64,000 bases of DNA. Source: Bradysia coprophila (taxonomy: Eukaryota > Arthropoda > Insecta > Diptera > Sciaridae). The DNA lies in assembly GCF_014529535.1 (NCBI RefSeq), contig NW_023503293.1, forward strand, positions 420,472-484,471. Direction: 5' to 3'. Below, piece after piece: positions 35,113 through 48,399 of the stretch. Position numbers and translations under genes: made by a program. Numbering within the stretch: the first letter of the stretch is position 1; each line of letters starts with the position of its first letter. The notes under the pieces were generated by a model. It worked only from the letters and a program-made list of their open reading frames with translations, searched no databases and was not told where the DNA came from.

Positions 35113-36622
35113 GCGCTAAATTTAATAGTAAATTAAAAAGCAAAAAAAAAATAAAATAAATTTTATGAAATAAAATTAAGTAATAGCGGGACGACAGAAT
35201 TCGGATTGAAAGAAAAAAAAAATGAAAGAAAAGTATTTATTTAGCATTGTAAGACGATGTGTAGAAGTGAAATAGATTTTTAACTACACAACACCAACAA
35301 CAACAAGAAAATGAAAATATTTTTAAGTCAATTTTTTTAGGGAAAACGGAATGCTTAAGTAAAAACGAACTAACGCGGGATTACAACGAGAGTAAGGAAA
35401 TTTTCTAGTATAATTCACATGTTTAGTATCGACATGTTTCGAATAATAATAATCGTAGCTCGCAACGCAAGTATTGTCTGCGTTCCCGGAGCAACGTAGT
35501 CGTCTCAACCTCAAACAGGTTGTATCAAATACACGATCCGGTAAAAGTTTGTTTAAAAAAAAAATCCTATCGTGCTGAACATGTGAATTAATTTATGCGA
35601 CAGAATAATGTGACTCTATAAAACAAAACAAAAAAAAATTATTTTGTTCACCGAGAAAAACGGAATTTTTATTGTTCCTGTAAAAGATAAAACTTGCCAA
35701 ATTTTCCAACTTAAACTTAAACTTTTTGAACAATTTTTTCTACACAAACTTTGACAAACTTTTTTCCGTAGAGTTGATCTTTTTTACTTATCCATCAAAA
35801 AGGTGAAACAAACAGACACAATATCTACAAAATATACACGAGTCTTTTCAATAAATTGATATTGCAGTGCTCGTCTCCAGCTGAATTCACCAGCTGCTCG
35901 TGTAACACAAATACTTGTTGTCGAGTAAACGATCCAAAGAAATGTTACAGTGAATTTGCTGCATTCGTAAACGTTGACATCATCAATGTGTGCATATAGC
36001 CACGTATCAATGTTGCATCGGTATATATTCGTTAGCTAGTGTTTTGATTGTCTACTGTTTCCGGACCAGCCGGTGAATTCAACTGTATAGCAAAACGCTG
36101 CACCTTTCAAGTTATATTTAGTATCGGGAACGTGAATGAATTAAAATATTCCAAAATGATCGTCCGATTTATACAAATTAAACGTTTTTTTTACATATAT
36201 TTTTCTACACATCAAACATATTATTATTAATTATTATAAACACGATTTTTTATACGGAATTCACATTTTATATTTTATGTTTTGAACTTTAGAATTTAGT
36301 TTATTATTTTGCAAAATATACATACATGTAGCTGCATGACTATCGCGCACTGGAAAAAAGTGACAATCTTTTTCTCTTTTTTTGTTTTGCTATCCAAATC
36401 GAATAATTTATTTAAAAATAAATTTTTCTAATAATTCACGATGTGCGGAAGTTTATTTTTTGTTTTATTTGGAGTTTTTTTTAATCTTTCTTTTGGACAG
36501 ATTTGTTGGTAAATATGTCCTTTGCCAACATTAACATGCGAGGCCCAATAGCAAAACCACTAGCCACAAAACTTTACCCGTTCCAAACAGGTCCCTATTA
36601 TCACGATTTTTTTTTTTACTTC
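35113..36622. other. alpha-Catenin 3' UTR and AT-rich spacer
   Basis: The 3' UTR probably covers at least the first few hundred bases, where AATAAA motifs lie at about 35150-35160. I see no further coding sequence. Confidence 0.5.
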
Positions 36623-37600
36623 AAATCAAACCAAACTAAACTGATCGATCTGAGGATTTTCAGTGAATCGTGAATCGTGATGCGAAAACAGGTATACACT
36701 TACATAGAGCGCATTTGAGCTGTTATTATTACACTTGCAGGGTTTATTCGGAGTAATTGAGCTTGTGCGTCGGCTAGTTGAAGCCGCTTTGTCGAGCTTA
36801 TGCAATTGAGTGTAGCGATTTTGACAAAATGTCTTAGTTTTTTTAAGGATCAGCCGGAAATCCACTCAGGACCAGCTTCTGATATTACTAAAGCTGTAAT
36901 TTTAAATGTTTCTAAGCTAATTTACGTACTTTTGACACGTTCCAGTGCCAGTGGTTACGGTTCGTTCCATTTTCTAATTTTAATGTATTTGATCTTGTAA
37001 ATTAGCTTAGAAAAAATTTTGATTTATGGTACTTCGCTTTCGTCGCCAATATTCCATGTACCAAAATCACAACTTTTCGTCAGATAAATATCAAATTTAG
37101 ACATCCGAATTCAAAAGAGTTGTTGTATTTGACTCACCGCGGTCCATTTAGCATATGTAACGTTTAATTTACATTTTTGCACACTTTCATCAAAATTTGT
37201 TGCGAGAATAAAGTCTCAAAATCACCTTTGACAATCAGTCACAAACTCAAAAAATATTTTTTAGACTTTTTTTGTAAAATAATCTGTGAATTCTGGAGAT
37301 TGGATTACCATATGGACCCAACTTTTTATGTACACTGAGCCGACCGTAAAAAAACCATACATGTGACGAGGACCGAAAACTACGAAATTTTAAAAAATCG
37401 ATCTGGTGGCAGCACAAAATTAAAGTTCGATTTTTTTTTTTACATATAATGATCAATGCAACGCCTTTGAGCTTTCACGCTAAATAAACACTGCAAATTT
37501 AAAAAAAAAATCGAATGCTCATAATGTTAGTCTATACTTGTTTTCGTATCACGATACACTGACAATCCTCAGAATCAATCATTTTAGTTTGATTTGATTT
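36623..37600. mobile_element. ACTAAAATGAT-ended inverted-repeat element (long copy, 978 bp)
   Basis: The left end AAATCAAACCAAACTAAACTG followed by ATCGATCTGAGGATTTTCAG is matched by an inverted right end CAATCCTCAGAATCAATCATTTTAG. It is the same family as the 19012-19312 copy, with extra internal sequence. No transposase frame is seen. Confidence 0.65.
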
Positions 37601-40555
37601 TAAATTACTGAAAATTGCGAGAATTTAACCAAACTTAGCGAAAGTTTACAGAAACTTATCGAAAATTTACCGAAATTTGCAGAAATTTGTCGAAAATCTT
37701 TTTCGGTCGTTTTTGGAAATTCATAAAATTTTTGGTAAATGTCGACAATTATCATTGTTTTCAGTAAATCAAATTCTCAATTCTCCAAGAATTTGATCAA
37801 TGACTCGTACAAAGACGTCCAACGATCTACTCCCTCTACCCGCAACTCATTAAAAATAATCTGAAAATTACCCAACATAAAAGTGTCACGTAAGGAACAC
37901 TAGGCAGAGTAGAAATGAGTTATTGTTTCTTCAAATTCAATGCCTTCACCGCTTTTCTTATCTCTCGATGCTATGTCTGGTTCTAATTGCATATACATAC
38001 TGTATGATACACCAAATATGAACAATTACATTCAGACGGTAAACCTATTATTCAAGTCGAAGCAGCTCAGTTTGTCATAAGTGGGCTTACCCAACTTTGA
38101 TGTACAAAAAATGTCCATTCATAGCACGATGTCCAAGGATAACATGTTGAAGCTCACAAAATTGGTTCACAAAAATCGTTGGCTTTAATTGTTGAAAATT
38201 TATTTCGTAAGTGCAATTGTAGACACCATTAACAGCCCACTAAATGAGCAACAGCATTCTTTTAAGTACTTTTAAAAATTTGGTGAATTTACTAAAATTT
38301 ACCGAAAAAGTTTCGCCAATTTTCAGTAATTTAAGTAAATTATTCTCCCAATAAAATTCCCTGCTGTCGATCACACAAATATGCGCAATTTTCGGTAAGT
38401 ACAATGGCGCGTGATATTAGCAACAGTAGAACAGTATATAGTAACCTGCACGGGTTTTTCGACTTGACTGCTTCATTTTATTGTACTTTGAACGATTTAC
38501 ACACGTGAGAATCAGTGGAATTGCCTCTTCATCGGCAAGATTATTTGAAGAATTATCATATTTTGAATCAATTTGAAAATTGAATTCCATTTTCAATTTT
38601 GAGTATCTAGCTGCAATAATCATTTTCCGAGTTGCCTCTAACATGGGAAAATGATGCATTAGGTAGATTACCTTCAGAAAATATGTAGTCGGGGTGCAGC
38701 AAAGGGCTCACTCACATAATAAGTAAAGTTCCTGAGTTTTTTTTATTTAATTTCTGTATGTTAGTTTTCCACTACCGATCAGTGATTGGTAATCATTCAA
38801 CACAAACACCAAAACTATAAGACATTGCAAAATACCTCTGTCACTCTTGAGTTTACAAGTTGTCAATTATTCTTAAAACAAAACAAAAAATACGAATATT
38901 GTGAATAAATATTAAGCCATCACCACCGAATTCTGGACCTATGGAATACAAAATACGCCAATGCACCGTGAAGAAGAATCTGTGAAAAACGTAAATATCG
39001 AGAATTCAACGATGATAATGGAACGTGAAGAACACACCACAAACAAAAATGTAATTTGATTTTAAATAAATTTAGATTAGTAAAGAAATAAATGTTCGTT
39101 TCATTTGCAAAACCTTTTTTGGACTGAAAAAATTTCAAAATTTCTCAGCTTAATAGATGGCGTAACTTGAAACTACCCCTCAGCATGTAAAATCCATTAC
39201 ATAACTCGAGATAAAATTCAAAAGTCTCGTTTTGGTGGGTTTATTGACATCGGCTAAGCCTCGGATTAACAAATTCACAAGAAAACCGTCTGTTGACGAA
39301 GCGAACATTTTGAAATCACCCTTTTCCCGTACGAAAAATTTGGTTGACCTCAATAACGATGTTATGGAAGGTCAAGTAGGTCAAGGAGAATGTTGAGAAT
39401 TGTGGCTCAGAAACACTCAAAGAAACCGTAATCAAGATAGCCATCGAAACAAATCGCAACACTGGCGGAATTGAGTAGAAAAATCTAACGAAAAAGGCTC
39501 AGTTACAATTGTACGATCGTTAAATAAAGGTGAATTCTCGGGACAACATCCCCAATTCTGAGTGTTTCATTATAGTGAGAGAATTCCTAACACTGTCCTT
39601 GTATCTTTTTATCCCTAGTCATATAATAGTATTTTACAAGACTAGGGACAAAACGATGAAAAGTAGAGTTTTCAAGAGAATTTTGTTGATCTAAGGCAAA
39701 GCCGAGGTCAATAAACATGCGAACACGAGACGTTTTTTTTAAATTTTTATCGATTGTTTTGTAAATAACTAATATTGGAAGTTCGTTTCGTTACTGTCTC
39801 GACCAAATCCGGGTTTGCGCATTTTCTGAGCGCAAAGCTGACTTGCTGGGAATTTTTTTTCCTGTGTGGTTCATCCCCCTCGACTTCGGCTCAAAATATA
39901 AACTTCCCACACGCCTCAACAAAATACATTCCCGCAAGACCACAATATCCAAGATCAGTTTAGAATTGCTCAACTTATCATGCCATCAAAAAACCAGCCT
40001 TTTGGGAATAACTCTCAGATCACTCCGTCAAAATCGTCCATCTATGAACTTAAACTCAGGAACTTTATTCCTCATCGATCCTCATCAAGCCTTACAGACA
40101 TTTCAGTCTTTTCCGTTTTTTGCTAACTTGAAGACGTGTTTTCTGACGGAACTATGTTGGTGTTATGAGATGGTGGATTTAGCGGGATTTAGCGGATTTA
40201 GATGAAGCTCCATTAATTGCAATGACGCCAGGATTCTGATCAAACCTTTTCAACTAACAAAGTTGTAGAATCGGGATGATTGTCGGAACAGTAGATCCGG
40301 AAACACTAAAAACACTCGGACGATCTATTTGAAACTTAGCAGCGGCTGGGTAGTTCGCATACCCGAGAATAATTCAGATCAAAAGAACGCTTTGGCTTTA
40401 GAACATTTATTCTTCACATATGACTGCGACAAACCAGTTATGTGGTGTTGCAAAATAACATCAGTAAAATTATTCGGATCGCTTGAAGCAGCATTCAGTC
40501 TTCATGCGCCCACATCGCTAGTCGAAGATATAAAATATTAACAAAACAAAATTTA
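37601..40555. other. Repeat-rich spacer between alpha-catenin and ERMP1-like gene
   Basis: The stretch opens with another AAATTTACCGAA-type array (37610-37780) and a smaller one (38280-38340). Two copies of the palindromic GCGAAGCCGAGGTC family follow (about 39170-39300 and 39600-39740). Between 39950 and 40540 several plus-strand frames have protein-like composition but are broken by stops. I could not assign them. Confidence 0.5.
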
Positions 40556-43500
40556 TCAAAACGTCCAGGCTTTAAATGACGAGACTGATGGAACGGCAAA
40601 TGCCCAAGACGGTAGCTTATTGAGTAATTGAGCAAAGAATGGAGTATGTTGTTGGTGATATTCCCAGAAATACGACACCAACATTACATCGACAACGGAC
40701 GATCCAGTGTGCACTTTTTCGTCAATCTGTTCAATAGGAGTAACGTTAGCAAAACGAAACGTAATCCCAACGGACGACAATTTTTCTTACTTTGAATTTG
40801 AGCGTAAAATTCTTTGCATCGATATCCAATCCGCGATTGAAGGCTATCAAATACACTTTATTCCCGAGGAATGAATTTTCCGGTGGTAGTGTATCACTGA
40901 TAATGTCCCAGTGTACCAATTCGACGCCCGGCTTAGGTTGCAGACCAATTGAGGTGAGTACATTACCTAAACGGGGGAAAAATTGTTATTCCCTGGCTCA
41001 GCAGATGGAAACGTTTAACATACCGGACATGGTGAAGTGTAGCTCTCGTTCATTTCCATTGACAATCTGTTTGGAATTTAGTTTCAACGATGCTTCGTCT
41101 TGAATGATTGGAGCAGGTCCAGGTACCCAGTATCCACTGAAATAACGGACAAATTTTTCTATTTATTTTTTGCTACATTTGAGTCTCTCTCAACAACATA
41201 CGTTGAAAATAGATGACGCATCGAATGGAATGGTAAACCGCAAAAAACGGTTTTCGAGCAAGCAACATTGACTTCTTGCGATACGGGTATCTCCGGTGCA
41301 AATAGACTTTCCACCGTTTTTCGTGTATTACGATCAATTTGTCGGACCCAAAATCCAGAATCGGAATAGATTTCCTGTCCATTTTCACCGTACACTGTCC
41401 GAACGGTGTGCTATGGAAGCAGAACCAAAAATGTTTTCCGTTAAGCAATTTTCATCACTGAGGAGGCTATAAAGTCTAGAGTGGTCTTACCGAAATGAAA
41501 TGGCGTTGTGGTGTAGGATATTTGCCGGAATCGTCAGTGTAGGGAAAACCAATATTTGTGGTGGACAGTGAAATTCGAGCCATCAAAAACATCGCAATCA
41601 TCGATACAAAGATCCATTTTGTTCTGTTCAACAGTCCGATTAGAGGTACCTGTCGAATTGGTTATAGGCCGTTCATTATCACGTCTCTCATGTCTTTAAT
41701 CGGCCATTTCATTAACAAAGGTACACTTACGATGAAACTAATCGAATAAATGGTAACGGCAGTACATATCGCAGCTACAGTTATCTCCGGATTTCGTTCT
41801 CCACCTGATCGTCCAATCATTGGTATGAATATGCCCGTTAACAGGTGGTAACTGTTTAAGGTCCAAAACAGAACAAACAATTGGTAGAACACATGCACAT
41901 ACAGCCATTTGCGTACTGAAACATTTGCGGTGATTTTCATCAGTTTTCATTTCTCGGCAGTTCTGCTATTTACTAGAACTAGTTGCAAACGAGTGCGACT
42001 AAACTTACTCGAATTCTGTACGCTTGTGACGCTGATTGTAATGTTCGACAATAGGGTAATCGCCAGTGGCACAAAAATCATGTAACCGGACCGCAAATTG
42101 AATGCCGTCAATGCTAAAAGCAACAGACTCCACATAATTGCCGTTCCAATTAATCGGGACTGAATCTGTAGACTCAAACTGATTGGCAAATTGTCGGTTT
42201 TGAATATGAATCGATGAACGAAGCAAAATGTGAGCAGGACGGGAATGACGTACAGGAATGTGGCGTAAATTTTGTGCGTATACCATGACATTGTGTGGTC
42301 GGAACTATCCAATTCGATAGCTATGCCGTAGCAGAACACAGCGGAGAATATCACAGCGATAATATTGTTGAAAAATCCGATGAACATTTGTTTTCTGATG
42401 TGGTTGGTGTGGATTGCTGGTGGTGCAAAGTATGCGTAACATTGTTAAAAACGAATCGTCACTCGACCAGTTCCAAGTGAAAGCTGGCCGAATGTCTAAA
42501 TCTCTCTAAAATCAATTACCATTTGTGATCCTCTTCAAACTTAAGTACGGCAAGATAACCGAAAAGAAACCAACCAACACATTCAGGACAATTGCCACGT
42601 TTTGGCTATAGGAAATGAACACAAGTCCAAGGAAATCATAGTAGATGTTAATGCCCTTCGCATGACTCTGTAGAAAACAAACCATATTCAACATTCGTAG
42701 ATCATGATCATGATTCGTTCGGTCAAACCTGAACGTCGAAGAGTTGTTCCGAATTTGCAATATTTCTGACCAATCCCAAAACATTGTCACCAGTTCGTTG
42801 CAAGCACGGCGCTGAAATGTAGTCAATGTGATCGTATTTGGTGTGATACCGGTAGCCGTTCATCGGATGAGCCAAGTCAAGGCCTGTAACCTAAATGACT
42901 CAATCGAATTCCAAATAGTGTGATGAGTTAATGTGACTAGCCTACCCGGAATGTTGCCAAAGTCTCGGAACACTCGAAAATCGGTGTCGGATGGAATGAA
43001 TCCGGATTGAAAGATTTCTTCACCGACACTGTTACCGAACGGATGTGGCGCTGATCGTTTGTACATCTGTCTCAAGGAAATAGAAATAAATTGTGCAAAT
43101 GTGCAATAGCCAACCGTAATTCTTACATCAACTAGCCATGAGTGGTTGGGTCCTGACTGAAACAAAATCTCTTTTCCATTGGATCCAGCCGATTCAATGT
43201 TAATGAAAGCTGCGGATTGGATTGTATTAATTAAGAAATGGTAACAGCAGCGACGGTAGTATCGTTTTTATTACCTCTAACGTTGGAAGCCCAACGATGT
43301 TGAGTTATGAAACCATGTGATGCTTGTAATGAGGTTTCTTCAGCACCGTTAAACAAAAATATTACGGAATGTTTGTTCACTTTAGACTGTTTTGAAAGGA
43401 CCCGGAGTATTTCCAACATTACAACACAACTGCCAGCATCATCACTAGCTCCTGAAATATTTTTTTTTTCGAAATATTTTTTTTTTACGCTTGCACTTTA

Positions 43501-44223
43501 GTCATACCGGGACTTCCAGGCACAGAGTCAAAATGACAATTTAAGAGCAATGAATGATTTCCATTCCCTTCGCTCCTACCAGCCAATTTAACAACAACAT
43601 TTTGTATATTCCGATAGACGCTGGTCATACCTTGAATTCAAATCAAATTGGATTTTGTCACCGCATCAGATCCCAACAATCATACCTTGAGGCTTAAAGC
43701 CCAACCAGTACGCTCCACTAACAACCTGTACGTCAGCGTGAATTTTTTGATTTTGATGAGCCCCTTGTTGGATTGAATTAATTTCGCGCTTCAAGAAATT
43801 AACGGCCAACACTTCATTCGTATAGCTTCCGCTTACACGAGGTCCCATATCATTTAGGGCTTTCAAATCTGCCCAAGCCCTTTCCGCTATGAATGCAGTC
43901 GGATTATCTTTCTGCGGACAAAATACTTTCGATTACTACAACTACTTCGCTAGTCAGTCTCGCAATATAGATCTCATACAGCGTCATCTATGGTTAGTGC
44001 GGTCGGCAAATTGAAAAGAAGATAGTGACTTGCATAACTTATGGCTAGGGCTACAGCTACCAATGCGAATGCATACCATTGAGGAAGACTATGCACATTT
44101 TTCTTATGATATCCTGAGCAACAATTTAAAAGTTTCTCCCATTAGGTCGCAAAACGTTTACGCTCATCATTACTCACCGAAATCGAAGACATTTCGTTCG
44201 TTCCTTGGAGCAGGTTTGTCTTC
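40556..44223 (-). CDS. ERMP1-like M28 zinc metallopeptidase, ER membrane
   Basis: Sixteen exons were traced, from 5' to 3': 44178-44223, 43980-44113, 43686-43911, 43508-43630, 43275-43451, 43127-43209, 42946-43066, 42729-42883, 42520-42667, 42009-42416, 41731-41915, 41491-41649, 41202-41410, 41024-41136, 40791-40966 and 40556-40726. They total 877 codons plus a start exon. Introns are 60-100 bases and every phase fits. After a first transmembrane helix ([18 protein letters not shown]) comes the M28 domain, with zinc-ligand motifs NCHFDS, SDDAG, NGAEE, NIESAG and [10 protein letters not shown]. Further membrane helices (including PMIGRSG) and a luminal C-terminal domain ending SFKAWTF follow. 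The start codon is uncertain. A 33-base exon at 44412-44444 (M L S E F..., donor GTTAGT) would join in phase 0. Flies have several relatives of this family. Substrate unknown. Confidence 0.93.
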
Positions 44224-44444
44224 CTAAAAACAAAAAATAGTTGAAAACTCGTACCCTCTATTCAAATAACGCTGTGAGTTCTTTCATCCCGAACTTTCGA
44301 ACTGACTTAATCCAGCTTCTTATAACTATCAGTCAACGTAAATCATTCAAGGTGCAAATCATGAAGAGAATTTAGGACGGCTGCTACAAGAATTGTTGAA
44401 CGCTTACTAACGCAGCCAGCGCTTGAAATGAACTCAGACAACAT

Positions 44445-46900
44445 GAATTGATTGTTCGACAATCAATTATTTGGAAGGGCGATTGTGGTAATCTTTAATT
44501 ACATTGTTTGATAGGACAAAGTACAATAATTTAACGACAAAAAAGGCAAAAGAGTACTTTCCTCAATGTTGATTGATTGTGGTACCGCCTAATAATAGCT
44601 GCAATTAAAAAGCAACACTTTATTATCGAATTAATCTTATCAAAAGACCAGAATTATTAAGTTTAAAAGATAAGTGACGCTCATGGAATCACAAGAAATG
44701 ATAATTATTCGTATCTCTACTTATCTTGACTAAAAAATAAGAATGTGCAACCCAGATGTAGTTTGTTTAATTTCTATTTTCTGAATAATTTAAAATTGAA
44801 ATAAAATTTAGGTAAAGGAATAGATGAATGTTATTGGTGTTGAGTGTTAACTTAATTGAAAACACCTGTAAAAACTGGGAAATAAAATCGTCTGTAAATT
44901 AGGAAGGCAATACAGGTCGATAGTTTGAGACTCAGTCGAAATGGTCCCTAAATTAAATGTAAATTATTTACTGCCTATACCGAGGCCTAAACTGAGGACC
45001 TAGCCGGAATTTTAAGTGCCTGTTACATCTCGTAGGATTCCGACTACAGATCTTATTGATTTATTTTGCATTTGGATTTTAAAAGTTAAAGTATCGCTGT
45101 CGTCTGCTGAACAAAATTTCAACTTACAAAATAATAAAAATGAAGAGACTGAACTTACATTCCTGTTAAATATTCGTTTCATGATTTCGGCGATTAAACA
45201 ACTTTTGATAAACACAAATATCCCAACCGGTTTACATTTGAAACTTTTGTATAGTCAGATGTCAAATAGAGGCACTTTTCTATTTGTTTTTGTTTCTCTG
45301 CACCACTTTACCATAAAAATTGTCGTAAAATACCATCGATTTCAGGCAATTGCTGAAGTCAATTAAAAGTTAAACAGAAAATCGTTGTTGCCGAAAACTA
45401 TAACTTCAGAAAATTAAAAAACGATTCGATGTTTATGAACGACATTCAACAGGGCTGGTACAAAAATCAAAAATGTTCTAAGTTACACCCCTGTGCACTG
45501 TCCACTCGATACTAAAAACATCTGTTTTGAAATGCGACATATATACACACCCCGGCATTTACGAATATACGTTATGGATGTGATGTTATATGGAACACAT
45601 CATTCACTCGATATAATGCGCTACATGGAGTGTTGTGTCAATCAGAGCAAAGAAGCGGGTAAAATTTAAAAAATGAAAAGCGCAACTCTTATTTTTGTGT
45701 GGAATTTCTAGGCTGGCTATTGTCTTACCTAGAGGCGACGAATTCCAGACAACAATAACAACATTTCGAAATATTTTCATAGATATGTAATATACCAGTA
45801 TCAAAATAGTAGCAAAATATCGTTAAGAGGCCCGACCCCGATTTAAATTTTTGAAACTCGAAAACCCGAAACCCTTAGAAGGTATTGGAATCGATAGGTT
45901 CAAACGTTTACTAGGCATCAAAAGCTTCAGAGGATAGAAAACATTTACCTTCTTGGTGATTGTATAGCTTGTCCTACCCAGCCTGAAAAACAATGAAAAT
46001 CGTTCAACCATATGGACGAATGCAATACATGTTGCGTTGATGAATGTTATCATCTATAATATTTTTCCTTTACTAGGGAGGGAAAATGCATACGAAATAT
46101 CAAATTCCTTCCCATACTATATTTTTGGTTTACATTCTAATCAAAATAGTTTCTCACGCAGTTCAACACATTTAACTCTAAAAAACTTCATAACCATGAA
46201 CTTTAGAAAACGGTTTATTTCAGAAACATATAATTTTTCACAAAAATGTATTTAAAACAATTCAAAGAGGCAATAATGCATCCAGCGTACTCGGAACGCC
46301 TCCATCAGAAATGCTTTTACTTATTTCTTTCGTTGTCCTCTTCAAACAGACTCTATTAATTTAGACTAACACTTTCACAGATCAGAATGTGAAATAAAAT
46401 CTCTTCTGGATTTTTCTTCTATTACAATACATATGGATGGTGTTTTGCGATCAGTCTTAACCCTATAAAGGGTGAATGTGACACAAGTCTTTGTGTCTTA
46501 ACTTTCAGATAAGATTTACTCGAGTTAAATGCAAAATAGACATAGGGCCGAGGTAGCAACCTCAGTCCAAGGACTCAAACTTAAACATTTTTCCATCAAA
46601 TTCTATTCGGTGTTTGCTTATCTTTCAAATAAAACAAAATTTATCAAAATCCGACGAAATTAACTGGAGTGATATGCAAAATAGACTTAGGGCTTAGTCC
46701 ATGGACCCAAATTTAAACTTTTTTCAACAACATTCTATTTGGTGTCTGTCTGCTTCGAATTCCATCAATTACACACGGAATCGTAATCCCATGAGCCCCT
46801 TTGAACTTCGTACGGGGCTAACAAAACACGCATAACTTAACATAGGGTGGGTTGGGAAATGGCGACCGCTTATATATTAATATATAAATTTTTATCCGTA
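44445..46900. other. Spacer upstream of ERMP1-like gene
   Basis: This probably includes the ERMP1-like promoter. No coding gene is seen. A roughly 150-base degenerate tandem duplication lies at 46510-46760, where the block GCAAAATAGAC(A/T)TAGGG occurs twice with similar following sequence. Confidence 0.5.
46510..46760. repeat. Degenerate tandem duplication, about 150-bp period
   Basis: Two diverged units each contain ATGCAAAATAGAC, TTAAAC, TTTTTC and ATTCTATT(C/T)GGTGT in the same order. Confidence 0.55.
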
Positions 46901-46971
46901 TGTGTGTGTGATGAAATTTTCTTGGACCTATATAACGCCGCTAAGAGTCAAGAAAATTTCAACACACACAC
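46901..46971. repeat. Short hairpin, copy 1 (GAAATTTTCTTG arms)
   Basis: The arms TGTGTGATGAAATTTTCTTG and CAAGAAAATTTCAACACACA face each other around a loop containing ATAACGCCGCTAAG. A second copy lies at 48303-48360. Confidence 0.75.
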
Positions 46972-47194
46972 ATTGAAGCTACGGTTTTTACATTACAGAG
47001 CGTGCGAATGTCTAGTGAAGTATGAAGGAATGACGTAAGTATCTACACTCCAATCTTGCTACTCATTTGACCAGTCTATGATCCTTTGTGCTCTTAGATT
47101 AAAATGGTCTTCAGCGACAGGGTTCAGATTTATGTTGACTAGGATCAACCTAATAATTTCTAATTCATGAAAAAAGACCAAATCAGTGACCATA

Positions 47195-48186
47195 CACGGA
47201 AAATCCGGGAATTTCGATAAAGGCTGTGTAACTTATAATATAGCTGTAGTTTTTATAATATAGCTGCATGACTTATAAAAATATAGTTACTAAACGCATA
47301 TTCTGTTAATGTTGGTTATTTACGTGCAATATAAGTTACACAACTATATTATGGATTACAGAGCTACATTATGCACCGGGGACACATGTTACAGCTAGGA
47401 TCTGCATATTGTGGCTGTGTACTCTATATCATAGCTGTGCAACGCATATTTGACGTATGAAAAATATAGCTGTGTGCTGCATATCAGAAAATGTATGGGA
47501 CCATGAATTCAAGTTATGATTCGGACTCAATGTTAAAATATAAACAAAAACTGTTCTAAAATATCTTGGCTGATTGTAATGAAGCTTGATCATCAGGTTA
47601 TAGTAATCCGTACAAACACAGACGAATGAAAATATCAGAAATTTTACTGCGTTGGAAACGAATTAATTAATTAGCAAAGTCGTAAAAATCAAACTCGTCA
47701 TTTCACAGAAAAATAAAACGAATTAGCGATTCGCGTGGCTACAATTCACTTTCTTTCAGAACCTAAAACAATCCTTGTAGTGACAACTCACAAAAGTAAA
47801 ATATAAAAACTATAGACTTGAATAAGGCTGTGTGCCACATTATATAGCTGTAGAATTTATATTGCCGTACCAACGCTTCGAAATAAAAACGTGTTGAAGA
47901 GCAAGCAAAGTTAGCACATCAGCAGCATAGGTGACGGTCGGATTCTCAGGTTAAGCATCAATCGGCGCGGTTAGTACTTGGATGGGTGACCGCAAAATTC
48001 ATGAAAGTTTATGAAAAAAAAAAATTATTTCTCGTGATAGATTTGAAATGCGTCTCGCAGCTATAATATAAATTACACAGCTATTTTAATTACAGTCTTC
48101 GCAATATTCATTACACAGCTATATGCCAAAAAATGGGGGTGCTAAGTCCACTTGTAGCTCTCACACGTATATTGGGATATTCCGTG
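47195..48186. mobile_element. TA-flanked inverted-repeat element with internal TATAGCTG repeats
   Basis: The ends CACGGAAAATCC and (inverted) GGATATTCCGTG are flanked by TA on both sides (47193-47194 and 48187-48188), as for Tc1/mariner-type insertion. The interior is made of many degenerate ATATAGCTGTGTAACTTATA-like words in both orientations. It also holds a 5S-rRNA-like segment (47936-47993). No transposase frame is seen. Confidence 0.7.
47936..47993 (+). pseudogene. 5S rRNA-derived fragment
   Basis: The stretch contains GGTTAAGCATCAATCGGCGCGG directly followed by GGTTAGTACTTGGATGGGTG (overlapping) and ACCGC. This matches the internal control region (box A, intermediate element, box C) of 5S rRNA with few changes. 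The 5' third is diverged and the 3' end is missing. An A-rich run follows about 20 bases later, as in a retroposed or SINE3-like piece. It cannot fold as a complete 5S RNA. Confidence 0.75.
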
Positions 48187-48302
48187 TAGTTTCAGTTATC
48201 ACTAAGTAACAATGTTACAATATTGTTGAGCGCAATTACTATACGCTGGGCTTTTATTACCCAAGAAATTGAGAATCTGTCATTTAGATACCGTATGTTT
48301 CT

Positions 48303-48360
48303 GTGTGTGTTGAAATTTTCTTGGACCTATACAACGCCGCTAAGTCCAAGAAAATGTCAA
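48303..48360. repeat. Short hairpin, copy 2 (pre-miRNA-sized)
   Basis: GTGTGTTGAAATTTTCTTGG pairs with CCAAGAAAATGTCAACGC over about 20 of 22 positions. The 17-base loop ACCTATACAACGCCGCTAAG-like is shared with copy 1 at 46901-46971. Confidence 0.75.
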
Positions 48361-48399
48361 CGCTTTTCTGTTTGATTTCTTTTGATTGCTTGCAGAGGG

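Noticed and set aside
44114-44177. Alternative acceptor TGCATAG for the ERMP1-like second exon
   Set aside because: It also keeps a frame, but the acceptor at CTCAG gives a 64-base intron of typical size and a more natural sequence with the preceding exon.
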